Below, piece by piece: positions 1-8,933 of a stretch of DNA of 64,000 nt. Numbering within the stretch: the stretch's first letter is position 1; every line of letters begins with the position of its first letter. A model generated the notes under the pieces. That model made no database searches and was not told the origin of the DNA. It saw only the letters and a list, made by a program, of their open reading frames with translations. Source of the DNA: Clostridiales bacterium (GTDB taxonomy: Bacteria > Bacillota > Clostridia > Christensenellales > CAG-138); NCBI GenBank assembly GCA_004557245.1, contig SFEL01000001.1, forward strand, positions 62,001 through 126,000, written 5' to 3'. The translations under genes were made by a program, and so were the position numbers.

Positions 1-54
1 TTATAATGATTAAGGCATAAGTGCCACAATTATTAAACAGGAGATTTGTCTGAT

Positions 55-1599
55 ATGAAGAAGATGACCGCACTTGTGATACTGGACGGCTTTGGCCATA
101 GCGAGGGAACTCAGGGCAACGCCATAAAGGCTGACGGTATAAATAATATTTCCAGACTCCTCAAGGAGTACCCCCATACCCTCATAGAGGCTTCCGGCGA
201 GGACGTAGGCCTGCCTGACGGCCAGATGGGCAACTCTGAGGTAGGCCATATGAACATAGGCGCGGGACGTATCGTATATCAGGAGCTGACCCGAATAACC
301 AAATCCATAAAGGACGGGGATTTCTTTGAGAATCCCGCCTTTTTGGGCGCTGTTGAGAATTGCAGAAAGCACGATTCCGCGCTGCACATATACGGCCTCG
401 TAGGTCCCGGCGGCGTACACAGCCATCAGAAGCACTTCTTCGGGCTGCTGGAGCTTGCAAAACGTCAGGGCCTCAGTAAGGTATATGTACACTGCTTCAT
501 GGACGGCAGGGACGTTCCTCCCGAAAGCGGCAAGGAGTTCATTGAGGAATACCAGAAGAAGATAGCCGAGATAGGCGTGGGTAAAATAGCCACCGTAATG
601 GGACGCTATTACGCCATGGACCGGGACAACCGCTTCGAGCGGGTAGAAAAGGCATATGCCGCCATGGTATACGGCGAGGGTAACTACGATACCGACCCCG
701 TACATGCCATGCAGGCGAGCTACGATGCGGGCGTCACCGACGAGTTCGTAGTTCCTACCGTCATAACCGAGAACGGCAGGCCCGTGGCTACCATACAGGC
801 TGACGACAGCATAATCTTCTACAACTTCCGCCCCGACAGGGCGAGGGAGATAACCCGCGCCTTTATAATGGAAGACTTTGACGGCTTCGAGCGCAGGAAG
901 GGCTTCTTCCCTGTACATTACGTCTGCATGACGCAGTACGATAAGACCTTTGGGGATAAGGTGGACATAGCCTTCAGGCCAGAACACCTGAACAACACCC
1001 TTGGGGAGTACCTTGCGGCCTGCGGCAAGACCCAGCTTAGGATAGCCGAGACCGAGAAATACGCACACGTGACCTTTTTCTTCAACGGCGGCGTGGAGGC
1101 CCCAAATCCCGGGGAGGACAGGTGCCTTATACCTTCCCCAAAGGTAGCCACCTACGATCTCCAGCCCGAGATGAGCGCATATGAGGTAACCGAGGAGGCG
1201 GTAAAGCGTATAGACAGCGGCAAGTACGACGTCATGATACTGAACTTTGCCAACCCGGACATGGTAGGCCATACCGGCGTAATGGAGGCGGCGGTGAAAG
1301 CTGTCCATACCGTTGACGAATGCGCCGCCAAGGTAGTTGAGGCCATCCTCAGGAATGGCGGAAGGGCCATAATCACCGCGGATCACGGCAACTGCGAGAG
1401 AATGCTTGCAGACGACGGCATTACTCCTTTTACTGCACACACTACCAATCCGGTGCCGGTGATACTGGTGGATAACGGCAGAAAGGACGCAAAGCTCCGC
1501 TCCGGCGGCAGGCTCTCTGACCTTGCCCCCACCATGCTGGACCTTATGGGCATGGAGATACCCAGGGAAATGACCGGCAAGAGCCTGATAGAGAAGTAA
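55..1599 (+). CDS. gpmI: 2,3-bisphosphoglycerate-independent phosphoglycerate mutase
   Basis: This cytosolic glycolytic enzyme interconverts 3- and 2-phosphoglycerate using two Mn ions and a phosphoserine intermediate. The 514-residue length is normal for iPGM. Visible motifs are the N-terminal metal Asp in VILDGFG, the catalytic Ser at about residue 61 in MGNSEVGHMNIGAGR, the RYYAMDRDNRFER phosphoglycerate-binding stretch, and the late metal-binding motifs NPDMVGHTG and TADHGNCE. The ATG at 55 is preferred over the in-frame TTG at 46, because the AGGAG at 39-43 lies 11 bases before the ATG and only 2 before the TTG. It is followed after 131 bases by secG, which has its own promoter. Family assignment is very secure. 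Confidence 0.97.
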   Translation: MKKMTALVILDGFGHSEGTQGNAIKADGINNISRLLKEYPHTLIEASGEDVGLPDGQMGNSEVGHMNIGAGRIVYQELTRITKSIKDGDFFENPAFLGAVENCRKHDSALHIYGLVGPGGVHSHQKHFFGLLELAKRQGLSKVYVHCFMDGRDVPPESGKEFIEEYQKKIAEIGVGKIATVMGRYYAMDRDNRFERVEKAYAAMVYGEGNYDTDPVHAMQASYDAGVTDEFVVPTVITENGRPVATIQADDSIIFYNFRPDRAREITRAFIMEDFDGFERRKGFFPVHYVCMTQYDKTFGDKVDIAFRPEHLNNTLGEYLAACGKTQLRIAETEKYAHVTFFFNGGVEAPNPGEDRCLIPSPKVATYDLQPEMSAYEVTEEAVKRIDSGKYDVMILNFANPDMVGHTGVMEAAVKAVHTVDECAAKVVEAILRNGGRAIITADHGNCERMLADDGITPFTAHTTNPVPVILVDNGRKDAKLRSGGRLSDLAPTMLDLMGMEIPREMTGKSLIEK

Positions 1600-1653
1600 T
1601 GCGGCAAAAGGGAAGGCCATTTTGATAAAAAGCGCATAAAGCGGCAAAAGTAT

Positions 1654-1682
1654 TTGATTTTTTACCGCGGGTGTGATACAAT
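1654..1682 (+). promoter_or_regulatory. Sigma-A type promoter for secG
   Basis: TTGATT at 1654-1659 and TACAAT at 1677-1682 are separated by 17 bases, close to the vegetative consensus, and lie about 50 bases before the secG start. This is a sequence match only. Confidence 0.6.
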
Positions 1683-1730
1683 AGCCTTCGCGTGTAATGC
1701 GAAAGTATTCCAGGGGAGGAAGTATATATA

Positions 1731-1970
1731 ATGCAAACTCTGAACACAATTCTTAACATCGTGCTGATAGTCCTGTCTATCGCAATGATAGCCGTAGTAC
1801 TTATGCAGCAGTCCAAGAGCGCGGGCCTCGGCAGCGCGTTCGGCGGCGACACCCAGTCCTTTACCGCCCGCGGCCAGAAGGCAAGCAGGGAGGCCAAGCT
1901 TCAGCGCATCACCAAGATACTTGCAGTTGCAATCGGCGTGATCGCTATTGCCATGGCTATATTAGGCTGA
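1731..1970 (+). CDS. secG: SecG preprotein translocase subunit
   Basis: A 79-residue membrane protein with the SecG plan: an N-terminal hydrophobic helix (about residues 3-23), a polar loop with the family-typical LMQQSKSAGLGSAFGGD stretch, and a second hydrophobic helix at the C-terminus. SecG sits in the SecYEG channel and supports SecA-driven export. GGGGAGGA at 1713-1720 is well spaced for the ATG at 1731. It lies between gpmI and rnr, an order common in Firmicutes, and a terminator-like hairpin follows. Confidence 0.95.
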   Translation: MQTLNTILNIVLIVLSIAMIAVVLMQQSKSAGLGSAFGGDTQSFTARGQKASREAKLQRITKILAVAIGVIAIAMAILG

Positions 1971-1992
1971 TAAAAGGCAAAGATTTGATCTT

Positions 1993-2022
1993 GGGGCGTG
2001 CCGCTAAGGTATGCCCCTGTTT
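1993..2022 (+). terminator. Terminator-like hairpin after secG
   Basis: GGGGCGTGCC at 1993-2002 pairs imperfectly with GGTATGCCCC at 2008-2017 across a five-base loop, followed by GTTTTTATG. It lies between secG and rnr and could end or attenuate the secG transcript. Confidence 0.6.
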
Positions 2023-2050
2023 TTATGCAATAAAATAAGAAAAGGAGAAA

Positions 2051-4339
2051 ATGAAAAACAATTTGGAACTTAAAGAAATAATAAACGGGATGATAGCTGG
2101 AACGGGCCGCCCAATGAGCGCTGAGGATATATACAAGAGCATGGCGGATACCGGCGGCGAGATACAGATAGAAGAAATAAAGCTGGCGCTGAAGGAGCTT
2201 TCAAGGGATGGCCGCGTGATAATCACGCGCCGGGGCAAGGCGGCTCTCCCGGAACAGCTTGGCCTTATATACGGCCGCATACAGGGCAACGGCCGCGGCT
2301 TCGGCTTCTTTATACCCGCAGACGGCAGCGGAGACCTGTTCATCGCCGCGGAGGATATGAACGGCGCCTTACACGGGGATACTGTGTGGGTGAGGAAACT
2401 TACCGGCTCCCTCCGGGGCAGGAACGACCGGGGAGCTGTGGAGATGATAGCCAAGAGGGCGGGTGGTAGAGTAATAGGTACGTTTGAGGCGGACAACGAG
2501 TACGGCGGTTACGTGGTACCAGACGACAGCCGGGTGGCAGAGGATGTGCTCATACCCTTTTCCCATACCAACGGCGCAAACCACGGCGACAAGGTGGTAG
2601 CAGAAATAACCCAGTATCCCGGGGCAAGGCGGCCCATGCTGGGCAAGATAGCCGAAGTACTGGGCAGACCGGGGGATAAGGGCATAGACATGCTCTCCAT
2701 TATCCGAAGGCTGGATCTGCCGGACAAATTCCCCAGGGAGGCACAGGAACAGGCCGAGGGGCTCAGGACCCCCAATCCCGATGAGCTTACCCACAGGCGT
2801 GATTACCGCCATGTGCTCACCATAACCATAGACGGTGCGGACGCCAGGGATCTTGACGACGCGGTATCTCTGGAGATGGCCGACGGCCTGTACAGACTGG
2901 GGGTACATATAGCTGACGTGAGCCACTATGTAAAGCGTGGCAGCCCCATAGACGTGGAGGCATACAAGAGAGGCACCAGCGTGTATTTTCCTGACAGGGT
3001 GCTGCCTATGCTTCCCAAAGAGCTGAGCAACGGCCTCTGTTCCCTGAATCCGGATGAGGATAAGCTTACACTTTCCTGTGTAATGGACATAGAACCACAT
3101 GGCAAGGTCGTGCATCACAATATCGCAAAGAGCGTAATACGCTCGAATTACCGCATGACATACGACGAGGTCAACGCCATATTTGCAGGAGACCCGGATA
3201 TGGCTGCGAAGTACTCCGATATTATGCCAATGCTTGGCGAGATGCGCCGCCTAAAGGATATACTCAAGGCCAAGCGGCAGCGGCGGGGCGCAATAGACTT
3301 CGACCTGCCTGAGGCGGATATACATCTTAACGGCAATGGCCGGGCCGTTGACGTTTCGCTGCACATCAGGGGTGAAGCGAATATGATGATAGAGGAGTTC
3401 ATGCTGGCTGCCAACGAGACTGTGGCGCGGGAGGGAGTGGACAAGGGCCTGCCCCTCATGTACCGGGTGCATGAGGCCCCTGACCCGGAGCGAATAAAGG
3501 AGCTTAACACATTCCTCCATACACTGGGCTACGGTGTAGGCAATGCGGAAAAGGTTCAGCCTGTCGACGTGCGCAAAATGCTGCTCAAGGCTGCCGGAAG
3601 TTCGGAGGAGAGGGTGATAAATAACGTCACTCTCAGGGCTATGACCAAGGCCAAGTACAGCCCCGACTGCGACGGCCATTTCGGGCTTGCGGCGAAGTAC
3701 TACTGCCACTTTACCTCGCCAATACGGCGCTATCCGGATCTATTGGTTCACAGGGCATTGAATGAATCCCTGGAAGGCAGGCTGGACGAGGAGAACCTCA
3801 AACGATGGAAGGCGTACCTGCCGGGAGCTTCAGACCAGTGCTCAGACCGGGAGGTGACCGCAACGGAGGCTGAGCGGGCCGCGGACGACCTGAAAAAGTG
3901 CGAATACATGGCGCAGCACATAGGCGAGGAGTATCAGGGCGTCATATCCGGCGTAACCCAGGGCGGCTTTTTCGTGGAGCTAGGCAATACCGTGGAGGGA
4001 CGGGTGAAGGTGGAGAGCCTGAGTGGCGACAGGTATGAATGGGACGAGAAGGGCTACCGTCTTGTGGGCAGGTTTACAGGCTCGCAGTATCGCCTGGGGG
4101 ACGAGGTAAAGGTGCGTGCGGTATCAGCCGATATGGAAACTTCCCGGATAGAGTTTGAATTAATAGAGGAAAAACCCCATAAAGCGCCCAGGGAGAGCGC
4201 AAAGCGGAGCGGACACGGCTCGACAAGAGGCAGAAACAGTGATAAAATAAAAGCTCTTAAGAGCAAGAAGGGAGGCCACGGTTTTGGCCATAGCAAAAGG
4301 CACCAAAAGGGTCGCGGAAAATCGAAAGGCACGCCATGA
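2051..4339 (+). CDS. rnr: Ribonuclease R
   Basis: A 762-residue processive 3'-5' exoribonuclease that degrades structured and non-stop mRNA, working with tmRNA/SmpB. Domains in order are an N-terminal winged helix (about 1-70), cold-shock OB folds (about 72-230), the RNB catalytic domain with the Mg-binding Asp cluster DGADARDLDD at residues 261-270, a C-terminal S1 domain (about 627-700), and a Lys/Arg/Gly-rich basic tail. AAAGGAG lies just before the ATG. The last 56 bases overlap smpB, so the basic tail is encoded across the smpB start. The rnr-smpB-ssrA order groups the trans-translation machinery. Confidence 0.97.
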   Translation: MKNNLELKEIINGMIAGTGRPMSAEDIYKSMADTGGEIQIEEIKLALKELSRDGRVIITRRGKAALPEQLGLIYGRIQGNGRGFGFFIPADGSGDLFIAAEDMNGALHGDTVWVRKLTGSLRGRNDRGAVEMIAKRAGGRVIGTFEADNEYGGYVVPDDSRVAEDVLIPFSHTNGANHGDKVVAEITQYPGARRPMLGKIAEVLGRPGDKGIDMLSIIRRLDLPDKFPREAQEQAEGLRTPNPDELTHRRDYRHVLTITIDGADARDLDDAVSLEMADGLYRLGVHIADVSHYVKRGSPIDVEAYKRGTSVYFPDRVLPMLPKELSNGLCSLNPDEDKLTLSCVMDIEPHGKVVHHNIAKSVIRSNYRMTYDEVNAIFAGDPDMAAKYSDIMPMLGEMRRLKDILKAKRQRRGAIDFDLPEADIHLNGNGRAVDVSLHIRGEANMMIEEFMLAANETVAREGVDKGLPLMYRVHEAPDPERIKELNTFLHTLGYGVGNAEKVQPVDVRKMLLKAAGSSEERVINNVTLRAMTKAKYSPDCDGHFGLAAKYYCHFTSPIRRYPDLLVHRALNESLEGRLDEENLKRWKAYLPGASDQCSDREVTATEAERAADDLKKCEYMAQHIGEEYQGVISGVTQGGFFVELGNTVEGRVKVESLSGDRYEWDEKGYRLVGRFTGSQYRLGDEVKVRAVSADMETSRIEFELIEEKPHKAPRESAKRSGHGSTRGRNSDKIKALKSKKGGHGFGHSKRHQKGRGKSKGTP

Positions 4340-4754
4340 GTATTTCATCGAGGATACCTACGAGTGCGGAATAGCTCTGGTCGGCACCGAGGTCAAGAGC
4401 ATACGGGCCGGCAAGGTCAACCTGAAGGATTCCTATGCGCAGGTAAAGAACGGCGAATGCTACCTCATAGGCATGCACGTTAGCCCCTATGAGCAGGGCA
4501 ATATATTCAACCGCGATCCCTTCCGGGAGCGCAAGCTGCTGCTGCACAAGAGCGAGATACGCAAGCTCAACGCCCTGGCGCAGGTAGAGGGCTACAGCCT
4601 CATACCATTGCAGCTTTACTTCAAGGATGGCAGGGTAAAGCTGGAGCTTGCGGTCGCCAAGGGCAAAAAGCTTTATGATAAGCGCAGCGATATAGCCTCG
4701 CGGGACGCCAAGCGCGAGGTGGAGCGCCGCATGAAGGAGGAGCGCTTCAGATAG
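4284..4754 (+). CDS. smpB: SsrA-binding protein SmpB
   Basis: SmpB binds tmRNA and delivers it to stalled ribosomes. The 156-residue protein carries hallmark segments: the N-terminal RKARHEYFIEDTYECGIAL, the GTEVKSIRAGKVNLKDSYA core, and the basic tail that forms a helix in the decoding channel. The start is TTG at 4284, preceded by GGGAGG at 4270-4273 and surrounding bases. It overlaps the 3' end of rnr by 56 bases in another frame, which implies coupled translation. ssrA begins about 80 bases downstream from its own promoter. Confidence 0.96.
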   Translation: MAIAKGTKRVAENRKARHEYFIEDTYECGIALVGTEVKSIRAGKVNLKDSYAQVKNGECYLIGMHVSPYEQGNIFNRDPFRERKLLLHKSEIRKLNALAQVEGYSLIPLQLYFKDGRVKLELAVAKGKKLYDKRSDIASRDAKREVERRMKEERFR

Positions 4755-4765
4755 CCGGCGGGTGT

Positions 4766-4794
4766 TTGATAAAGCGCACAGAATGTGATATAAT
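4766..4794 (+). promoter_or_regulatory. Promoter for ssrA
   Basis: TTGATA (4766-4771) and TATAAT (4789-4794) with a 17-base spacer form a near-consensus sigma-A promoter. Transcription would begin near 4800, leaving a short 5' leader to be trimmed before the mature tmRNA end at 4836. Confidence 0.75.
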
Positions 4795-4835
4795 ACTTAT
4801 AGCAGGGCGCTATGCCAGAACGCCTTGCACTATCC

Positions 4836-5192
4836 GGGGTCGTAAATGGTTTCGACGGGGATCGTGGAGGCCGGATAAGCGAGCCGAAGCCCCGTGCTTC
4901 GTTAAAAACGGGAAAATTTAAATTTAACTGGCAAATCTGATTTTGCACTCGCTGCCTAATTAGGCTGCGCGTCGGCCCGGCGCTTCCCACGGCTCCGGTA
5001 ACCGGCGTCATCAATGTGGGGAACCAGCCTGCCTAAGCTTTGCGGCAGGTGGGATTTAATGAAGCTACCGAAGCCCTGATCCTGTCGGAGGGAGCTGCTT
5101 TGGCTGAGGGAACGTTAATACACCGACTACGCTCGTAGAAAGTCTTGCTGACAGGTTTTCGGACAGGGGTTCAACTCCCCTCGACTCCACCA
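4836..5192 (+). ncRNA. ssrA: Transfer-messenger RNA (tmRNA)
   Basis: tmRNA releases stalled ribosomes and tags the nascent chain for proteolysis. The 5' end GGGGTCG pairs with CGACTCC at 5182-5188 to form the tRNA-like acceptor stem, followed by A and an encoded CCA at 5190-5192. The GGTTCAACTCCCC T-arm is present. The tag reading frame resumes at GGC (4930-4932), after the TTAACT context also used in B. subtilis, and encodes GKSDFALAA before TAA at 4957. The mature tag would therefore be Ala-GKSDFALAA. The tag frame and both ends are directly readable; pseudoknot details were not modelled. Confidence 0.97.
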
Positions 5193-5200
5193 AAAAGTGC

Positions 5201-5231
5201 AAATCCGAACGTCGAGAGGTGTTCGGATTTT
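5201..5231 (+). terminator. ssrA terminator
   Basis: A perfect 10-bp stem (AAATCCGAAC at 5201-5210 with GTTCGGATTT at 5221-5230) and a 10-base loop starts nine bases after the tmRNA CCA. A second ATCCGAA...TTCGGAT pair follows at about 5260-5293. Bases 5231-5305 hold no gene. Confidence 0.75.
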
Positions 5232-5305
5232 GCTTATTCCGCTCCGCCAGCACAATACGATCCGAACCTTATCCTATGGGAAGGGATTCGGATAGTTGTT
5301 TTTAT

Positions 5306-5704
5306 TTACTTCGCTCGCCGTTTGGCGGAAAGAAAGGCATGGAGCGCGGGGAAAGCGGCGATGGTCGATGAGATAAGGAGAAACAGGGCTGCGGCGTCGG
5401 GCCTTGTATTTATCCACCCCGAGAAATGCGCCGTAATAAGGTAGATGAGCGCGCCGGCGGTTAGATGTATCAGAATCTTTAGCCGAAAGGAAAGCCGGCT
5501 GCTTTCGTAAATCAGGGTGGGGACGGAAAAACCCGTCGCTATTATTATGCAGTACGCGGCGAGCTGCTGCCAGCCTTCCCCGGTTTTTTGCCTGAAGAAA
5601 GCATTTGCACCCCCTTCAAAAAGGGGAAATATAAAGATTATCGCCACGAAAGCAACACATCCGACGCTGATTCCCGAGCAAAGCTTTTTTATCAGCTTTT
5701 TTAT
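5306..5704 (-). CDS. DUF3021-like four-helix membrane protein, possible ATA start
   Basis: A 132-residue protein with about four hydrophobic helices, starting KKLIKKLCSGISVGC in the style of DUF3021 proteins, which often accompany LytTR regulators. The open frame extends upstream, but the only good ribosome site (GGAGG at 5717-5713, minus strand) lies eight bases before an ATA codon at 5704-5702, giving the expected N-terminus Met-Lys-Lys-Leu-Ile. The other in-frame choice is GTG at 5713, which overlaps the ribosome site itself. No LytTR gene is next to it; the M14 gene lies upstream on the same strand behind a terminator. Family assignment is from overall pattern, so moderate. Confidence 0.6.
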   Translation of the reverse strand: MKKLIKKLCSGISVGCVAFVAIIFIFPLFEGGANAFFRQKTGEGWQQLAAYCIIIATGFSVPTLIYESSRLSFRLKILIHLTAGALIYLITAHFSGWINTRPDAAALFLLISSTIAAFPALHAFLSAKRRAK

Positions 5705-5848
5705 CGCATACACCTCCAAAAATCCGTTTTCGCGCAAAACCGATACTGCATCAGTATTGTGCAAAAGCGCGATCCGATGCAATGAAAAACAACTAATAAT
5801 TATATTATACAATGCCCCGGCACTTCCTGTCTTTACTCCAATCAAAAT

Positions 5849-5874
5849 CCCCCGCAGCTTGCTTACTGCGGGGG
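5849..5874 (-). terminator. Terminator of the M14 peptidase gene
   Basis: A 9-bp perfect stem (CCCCCGCAG at 5849-5857, CTGCGGGGG at 5866-5874) is followed on the minus strand by ATTTTGATT. It lies 32 bases past the M14 stop. Confidence 0.75.
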
Positions 5875-5906
5875 ATGGCTTTGCGGTCCGGGCCTTTGGT
5901 CAGGGG

Positions 5907-7763
5907 TTATGCAAGCGCTTCCGCAAGGGTCTCAAAGGCGGGGATCTTGAGTATGGGTATGGATACCTGCTCCTTGTGCTCGTTTTCGGAGCCGGCAGCG
6001 GCGGTGACATCGTTGGAGTAGTTTGCGCGGAAGGTGCCTTCCTTGGCGTCGAGGTAGTTGTCAAAGAAGTTCCATGCTACGCCTCCGTCAACGGCGGCGG
6101 GCTCGCACATGAGCGCCGCAAAGGAGCCGAGGCGCTGCGCGGTGGAGATCACATAGGTACCGGCGGGGATAACGATATCGCCGTCGCCCTTCTTCCACTC
6201 GCCGGTCACGAGGGTCTGGAAGTGGCCCTCATATTCCTTGCGTTCGCGGCCGTCTATGACTGCGCCGCCGCTGGTGTAGGACTTGATGGCGAAGTGGAGA
6301 TGGTCTGCGCCCGCGACGGTAACGTCGTTGGGAAGCTGGGTCATCTCAACGCCGTGGAACTTCATAAGCTCGATGAATTCAGTGCAATCCTGGTCTATAA
6401 GGTAGTATGCTCCCATGGTCTCGACGTCGGTGGGTACGAAGGTTCCCCAATATTCGGTCTCATAGTCCACCGGTGCGCCGTACTCGATGGCATAGGGATC
6501 GCCCTCGTCGTCGTACAGGCGCTCGCCGATAACGGTGCCGTCCTCGCCGGTCTCATAGGAGAGAACGGTCAGGGTGTCCTTGCCCTCAAAGGGCATGGTG
6601 GTCATTTCGGAGTTGAGGGCCACGAAGTCCTTTTCGGGATTGATGCCCTCTGTGGCGCGGGCCTCTGAGCGGGCGTCGGCGGCTGCGATCATGGCCTTGA
6701 TTTCGTCCTTGTCCTTTGCCACAACCTGCAGAGCGCCGTAGATGCACTCATACTGGGTATCCACGCGGACGGGGAAATCGTCGTAGGAGTAGACCTCCAG
6801 CAGCAGGGCGAGCCTGTTCCTGAGACCGGCATAGTTGGTGGTGTAGCGAGCATAGTCCTCAAAGGTGCGCCAGCCCTCGGCTACTATGTCGCTGTAATAA
6901 TAGCCCCAGTTGCCGTAGGGGACGGCTACCTTGCCCTTGGAGGCCAGATAGGAGCCCTCGCGCAGGGCTCGTGAGCAGAATACATCGCGGTTGTAAGCGA
7001 GAAGCTCGGCGTCGGTTCCGGCGTTGAGGCCCCAGTTATAGGTTACGGCGTGACGCATATAGGAGCCGTCGGTCGCGTGGGCGTCGATGAAGAGGATGGG
7101 GTTCCAGTCGTTCATCAGCTTGACGATGGTGCGGCCGCAGGCGGTCTCCAGCTTGGTCATGTCGCGGTTGACGTTAAGGCCGTTGCCCTCGGCGCGGGTG
7201 CCTACCAGCTTGGGCGTGAACTGGGTGGTTATGCGGTTCTTGTCCAGATTGTCGTTTCCATCGGGGTTGCTGTTGGGGACGATGATGACGACCAAATCCT
7301 TGAGGAGATCGTCATGCTTGCCCTGCGCGACTTCGCGGGCGAAGATCATCATGGATTCCTTGCCCTCGACCTCGCCGGAGTGTATATTGCAGTTTACATA
7401 TACAACGCCCTTGTCCTCGGGCACGTCGGCGGGGGAGGCGGGGGCTACGTCGCTTATTATCATGTAGGGTATGGGAGTGCCGGCCTCGGTAGCGAAGGTG
7501 GTGGTGTCCAGAATGATGCGGCCGGCGCTGTGCTCGGCTACTACCTTCAGAAAATCAATGACCTCCTGAGACGATGTAGTGCGTTCCCAATTGCTCTCCT
7601 CGGCAGGGGTTTTGAGCTCTGCCAGTATCGCCTGGGAATCGACCTTCTCGGTCTCCGGCTCAGCGGCGGGCGTGGGTTCTTCGGCAGGGGCAGCGGGGGC
7701 TGCACAGGCTGCCAGGCCAAGGGCCATGATCAGTACAAGAACGAGCGCCAGGATTTTTTTCAT
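5907..7763 (-). CDS. M14 family zinc carboxypeptidase lipoprotein
   Basis: A 618-residue exported lipoprotein. The signal MKKILALVLVLIMALGLAAC has a lipobox with Cys20, followed by an Ala/Pro/Glu-rich linker. The catalytic domain carries the M14 zinc ligands HSGE (about His128 and Glu131) and the third ligand in FIDAHATDG (about His229). Glu in ALLLEVYSY is a candidate general base. It would cleave C-terminal residues of peptides or amide bonds in cell-wall fragments at the cell surface; the substrate cannot be read. The start at 7763 fits GGAGAGG about ten bases upstream; the longer open frame adds an implausible leader. Ile codons here are mostly ATC, unlike most neighbours, consistent with high expression. 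A terminator follows. Confidence 0.9.
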   Translation of the reverse strand: MKKILALVLVLIMALGLAACAAPAAPAEEPTPAAEPETEKVDSQAILAELKTPAEESNWERTTSSQEVIDFLKVVAEHSAGRIILDTTTFATEAGTPIPYMIISDVAPASPADVPEDKGVVYVNCNIHSGEVEGKESMMIFAREVAQGKHDDLLKDLVVIIVPNSNPDGNDNLDKNRITTQFTPKLVGTRAEGNGLNVNRDMTKLETACGRTIVKLMNDWNPILFIDAHATDGSYMRHAVTYNWGLNAGTDAELLAYNRDVFCSRALREGSYLASKGKVAVPYGNWGYYYSDIVAEGWRTFEDYARYTTNYAGLRNRLALLLEVYSYDDFPVRVDTQYECIYGALQVVAKDKDEIKAMIAAADARSEARATEGINPEKDFVALNSEMTTMPFEGKDTLTVLSYETGEDGTVIGERLYDDEGDPYAIEYGAPVDYETEYWGTFVPTDVETMGAYYLIDQDCTEFIELMKFHGVEMTQLPNDVTVAGADHLHFAIKSYTSGGAVIDGRERKEYEGHFQTLVTGEWKKGDGDIVIPAGTYVISTAQRLGSFAALMCEPAAVDGGVAWNFFDNYLDAKEGTFRANYSNDVTAAAGSENEHKEQVSIPILKIPAFETLAEALA

Positions 7764-7860
7764 AGTTTCGTTTTCCTCTCCTTTGTTGTTTTTTTGTAAA
7801 AATATATTGCCAAGTCCTGCGGTTTGGGCCGCGCAGGGCTTGCGGATGCGCAAGAAAAGG

Positions 7861-8637
7861 CTATTCCTCCCTCTCTCTCCTGAAGAAGCGGCAGCCCTGA
7901 TAGTGGACGCCCGTGATGTACGCTATGCGGTCCACCTGCAAAAGATTCTCGCCCAGCAGGGCGGAGCGGTCGCCCTTTGAAATGAGCTCCAAAAAAGCCC
8001 CATTGGCGTCAAAGAAATCGAAATAGGCCCTGTGTGCGTCCATTATCCTGGGGCGGTATTCCTCCTGAATGACATACAGACAGAGGCCCATCTTCACTCT
8101 CAGGCGGGTAAGCGCCTCCTCCAGCTCTGCGGCTTTTTGCTCTGCCATGCCGGCGTCCAGCCTGACCAGCCTGCCCTTGCTCCATTCCTCCAAGTCGGTT
8201 ATGCGGTTGATGAGGAGAAGAAGCATGGCCTCCCGGTATACGTTGGTGCGCCTTTCCTGCCCGGTAACGCCGAAGTATATCTTCACGGGCTCCAGCCAAA
8301 GCTGCTTGAGGGCTTCGTCGTATGCGTAGTAACACCTTATCCACGCCTTCTGGGAAGCGACGAGCGCCTCCCTCTCATCGCCATCGAGGGAGTTAAGATA
8401 GGCGCTGTAAGCGTATATGAGCCTGTTTTCTAAACTGAGCCTGCTGCATAAAAATTCATCGTCCGTCATGTGGAAGGACTCGGTCTCGTCGCAGGGCACA
8501 TCGTAAAATACGGCTGAGCCCGCCCAATTCTGAGTGACCAGCCTTCCGTCCCCGGCCTGCGCGGGGATGGCGGAAAATAGCATGAGGACTGCTGTCAGCC
8601 ATAGAATAATTTTTTTTACCGGCGGTAATTTTATCAT
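7861..8637 (-). CDS. Exported protein with LprI-like (DUF1311) domain
   Basis: A 258-residue protein with an N-terminal signal peptide (hydrophobic residues 8-26, cleavage near AQA). Residues of about 65-115 (ENRLIYAYSAYLNSL...EALVASQKAWIRCYYAYDEAL) resemble the lysozyme-inhibitor-LprI-like fold, with the characteristic QkAW segment. The remainder is helical and charged and I do not recognise it. It ends about 100 bases before the M14 lipoprotein on the same strand, so the two may be co-transcribed. The ribosome site (AGGTTG) before the chosen ATG is weak. Confidence 0.6.
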   Translation of the reverse strand: MIKLPPVKKIILWLTAVLMLFSAIPAQAGDGRLVTQNWAGSAVFYDVPCDETESFHMTDDEFLCSRLSLENRLIYAYSAYLNSLDGDEREALVASQKAWIRCYYAYDEALKQLWLEPVKIYFGVTGQERRTNVYREAMLLLLINRITDLEEWSKGRLVRLDAGMAEQKAAELEEALTRLRVKMGLCLYVIQEEYRPRIMDAHRAYFDFFDANGAFLELISKGDRSALLGENLLQVDRIAYITGVHYQGCRFFRREREE

Positions 8638-8933
8638 TTAATTTACAACCTATTTTTGTGAATATACGTTGGAATCTGAGCAGCATTAAGTCGTAATCGT
8701 ATCTTACTATAAGACTATTGTAGCAGTATCGCAGGCATAAAACAATATTTATTAAATTTCTACCCGATATAATCGCGATTGAAATTTCTTAACCGCGATT
8801 AAAAAACGTTAATACTTTATCAACATTGTGTGATTATATAACGTTTATTATATAAATTTACAATAATAAAAATATAATTGAATCATACTGAGCCCCGGCA
8901 CGCGCTATCTTTACTCTGCGGCGAAAATGCACC

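Noticed and set aside
10..1749. A 579-codon open frame on the minus strand opposite gpmI
   Set aside because: It is the antisense shadow of a clearly conserved enzyme; its translation is low-complexity (Gly/Tyr/Val-rich) and it has no ribosome site.
4284..4339. Possible frameshift between rnr and smpB
   Set aside because: Both proteins are full length with normal ends. The 56-base overlap in different frames is a true gene overlap with a good ribosome site.
5517..6668. A 383-codon plus-strand frame crossing DUF3021 and the M14 gene
   Set aside because: It runs through a terminator and antisense to an intact zinc peptidase; the translation shows no family pattern.
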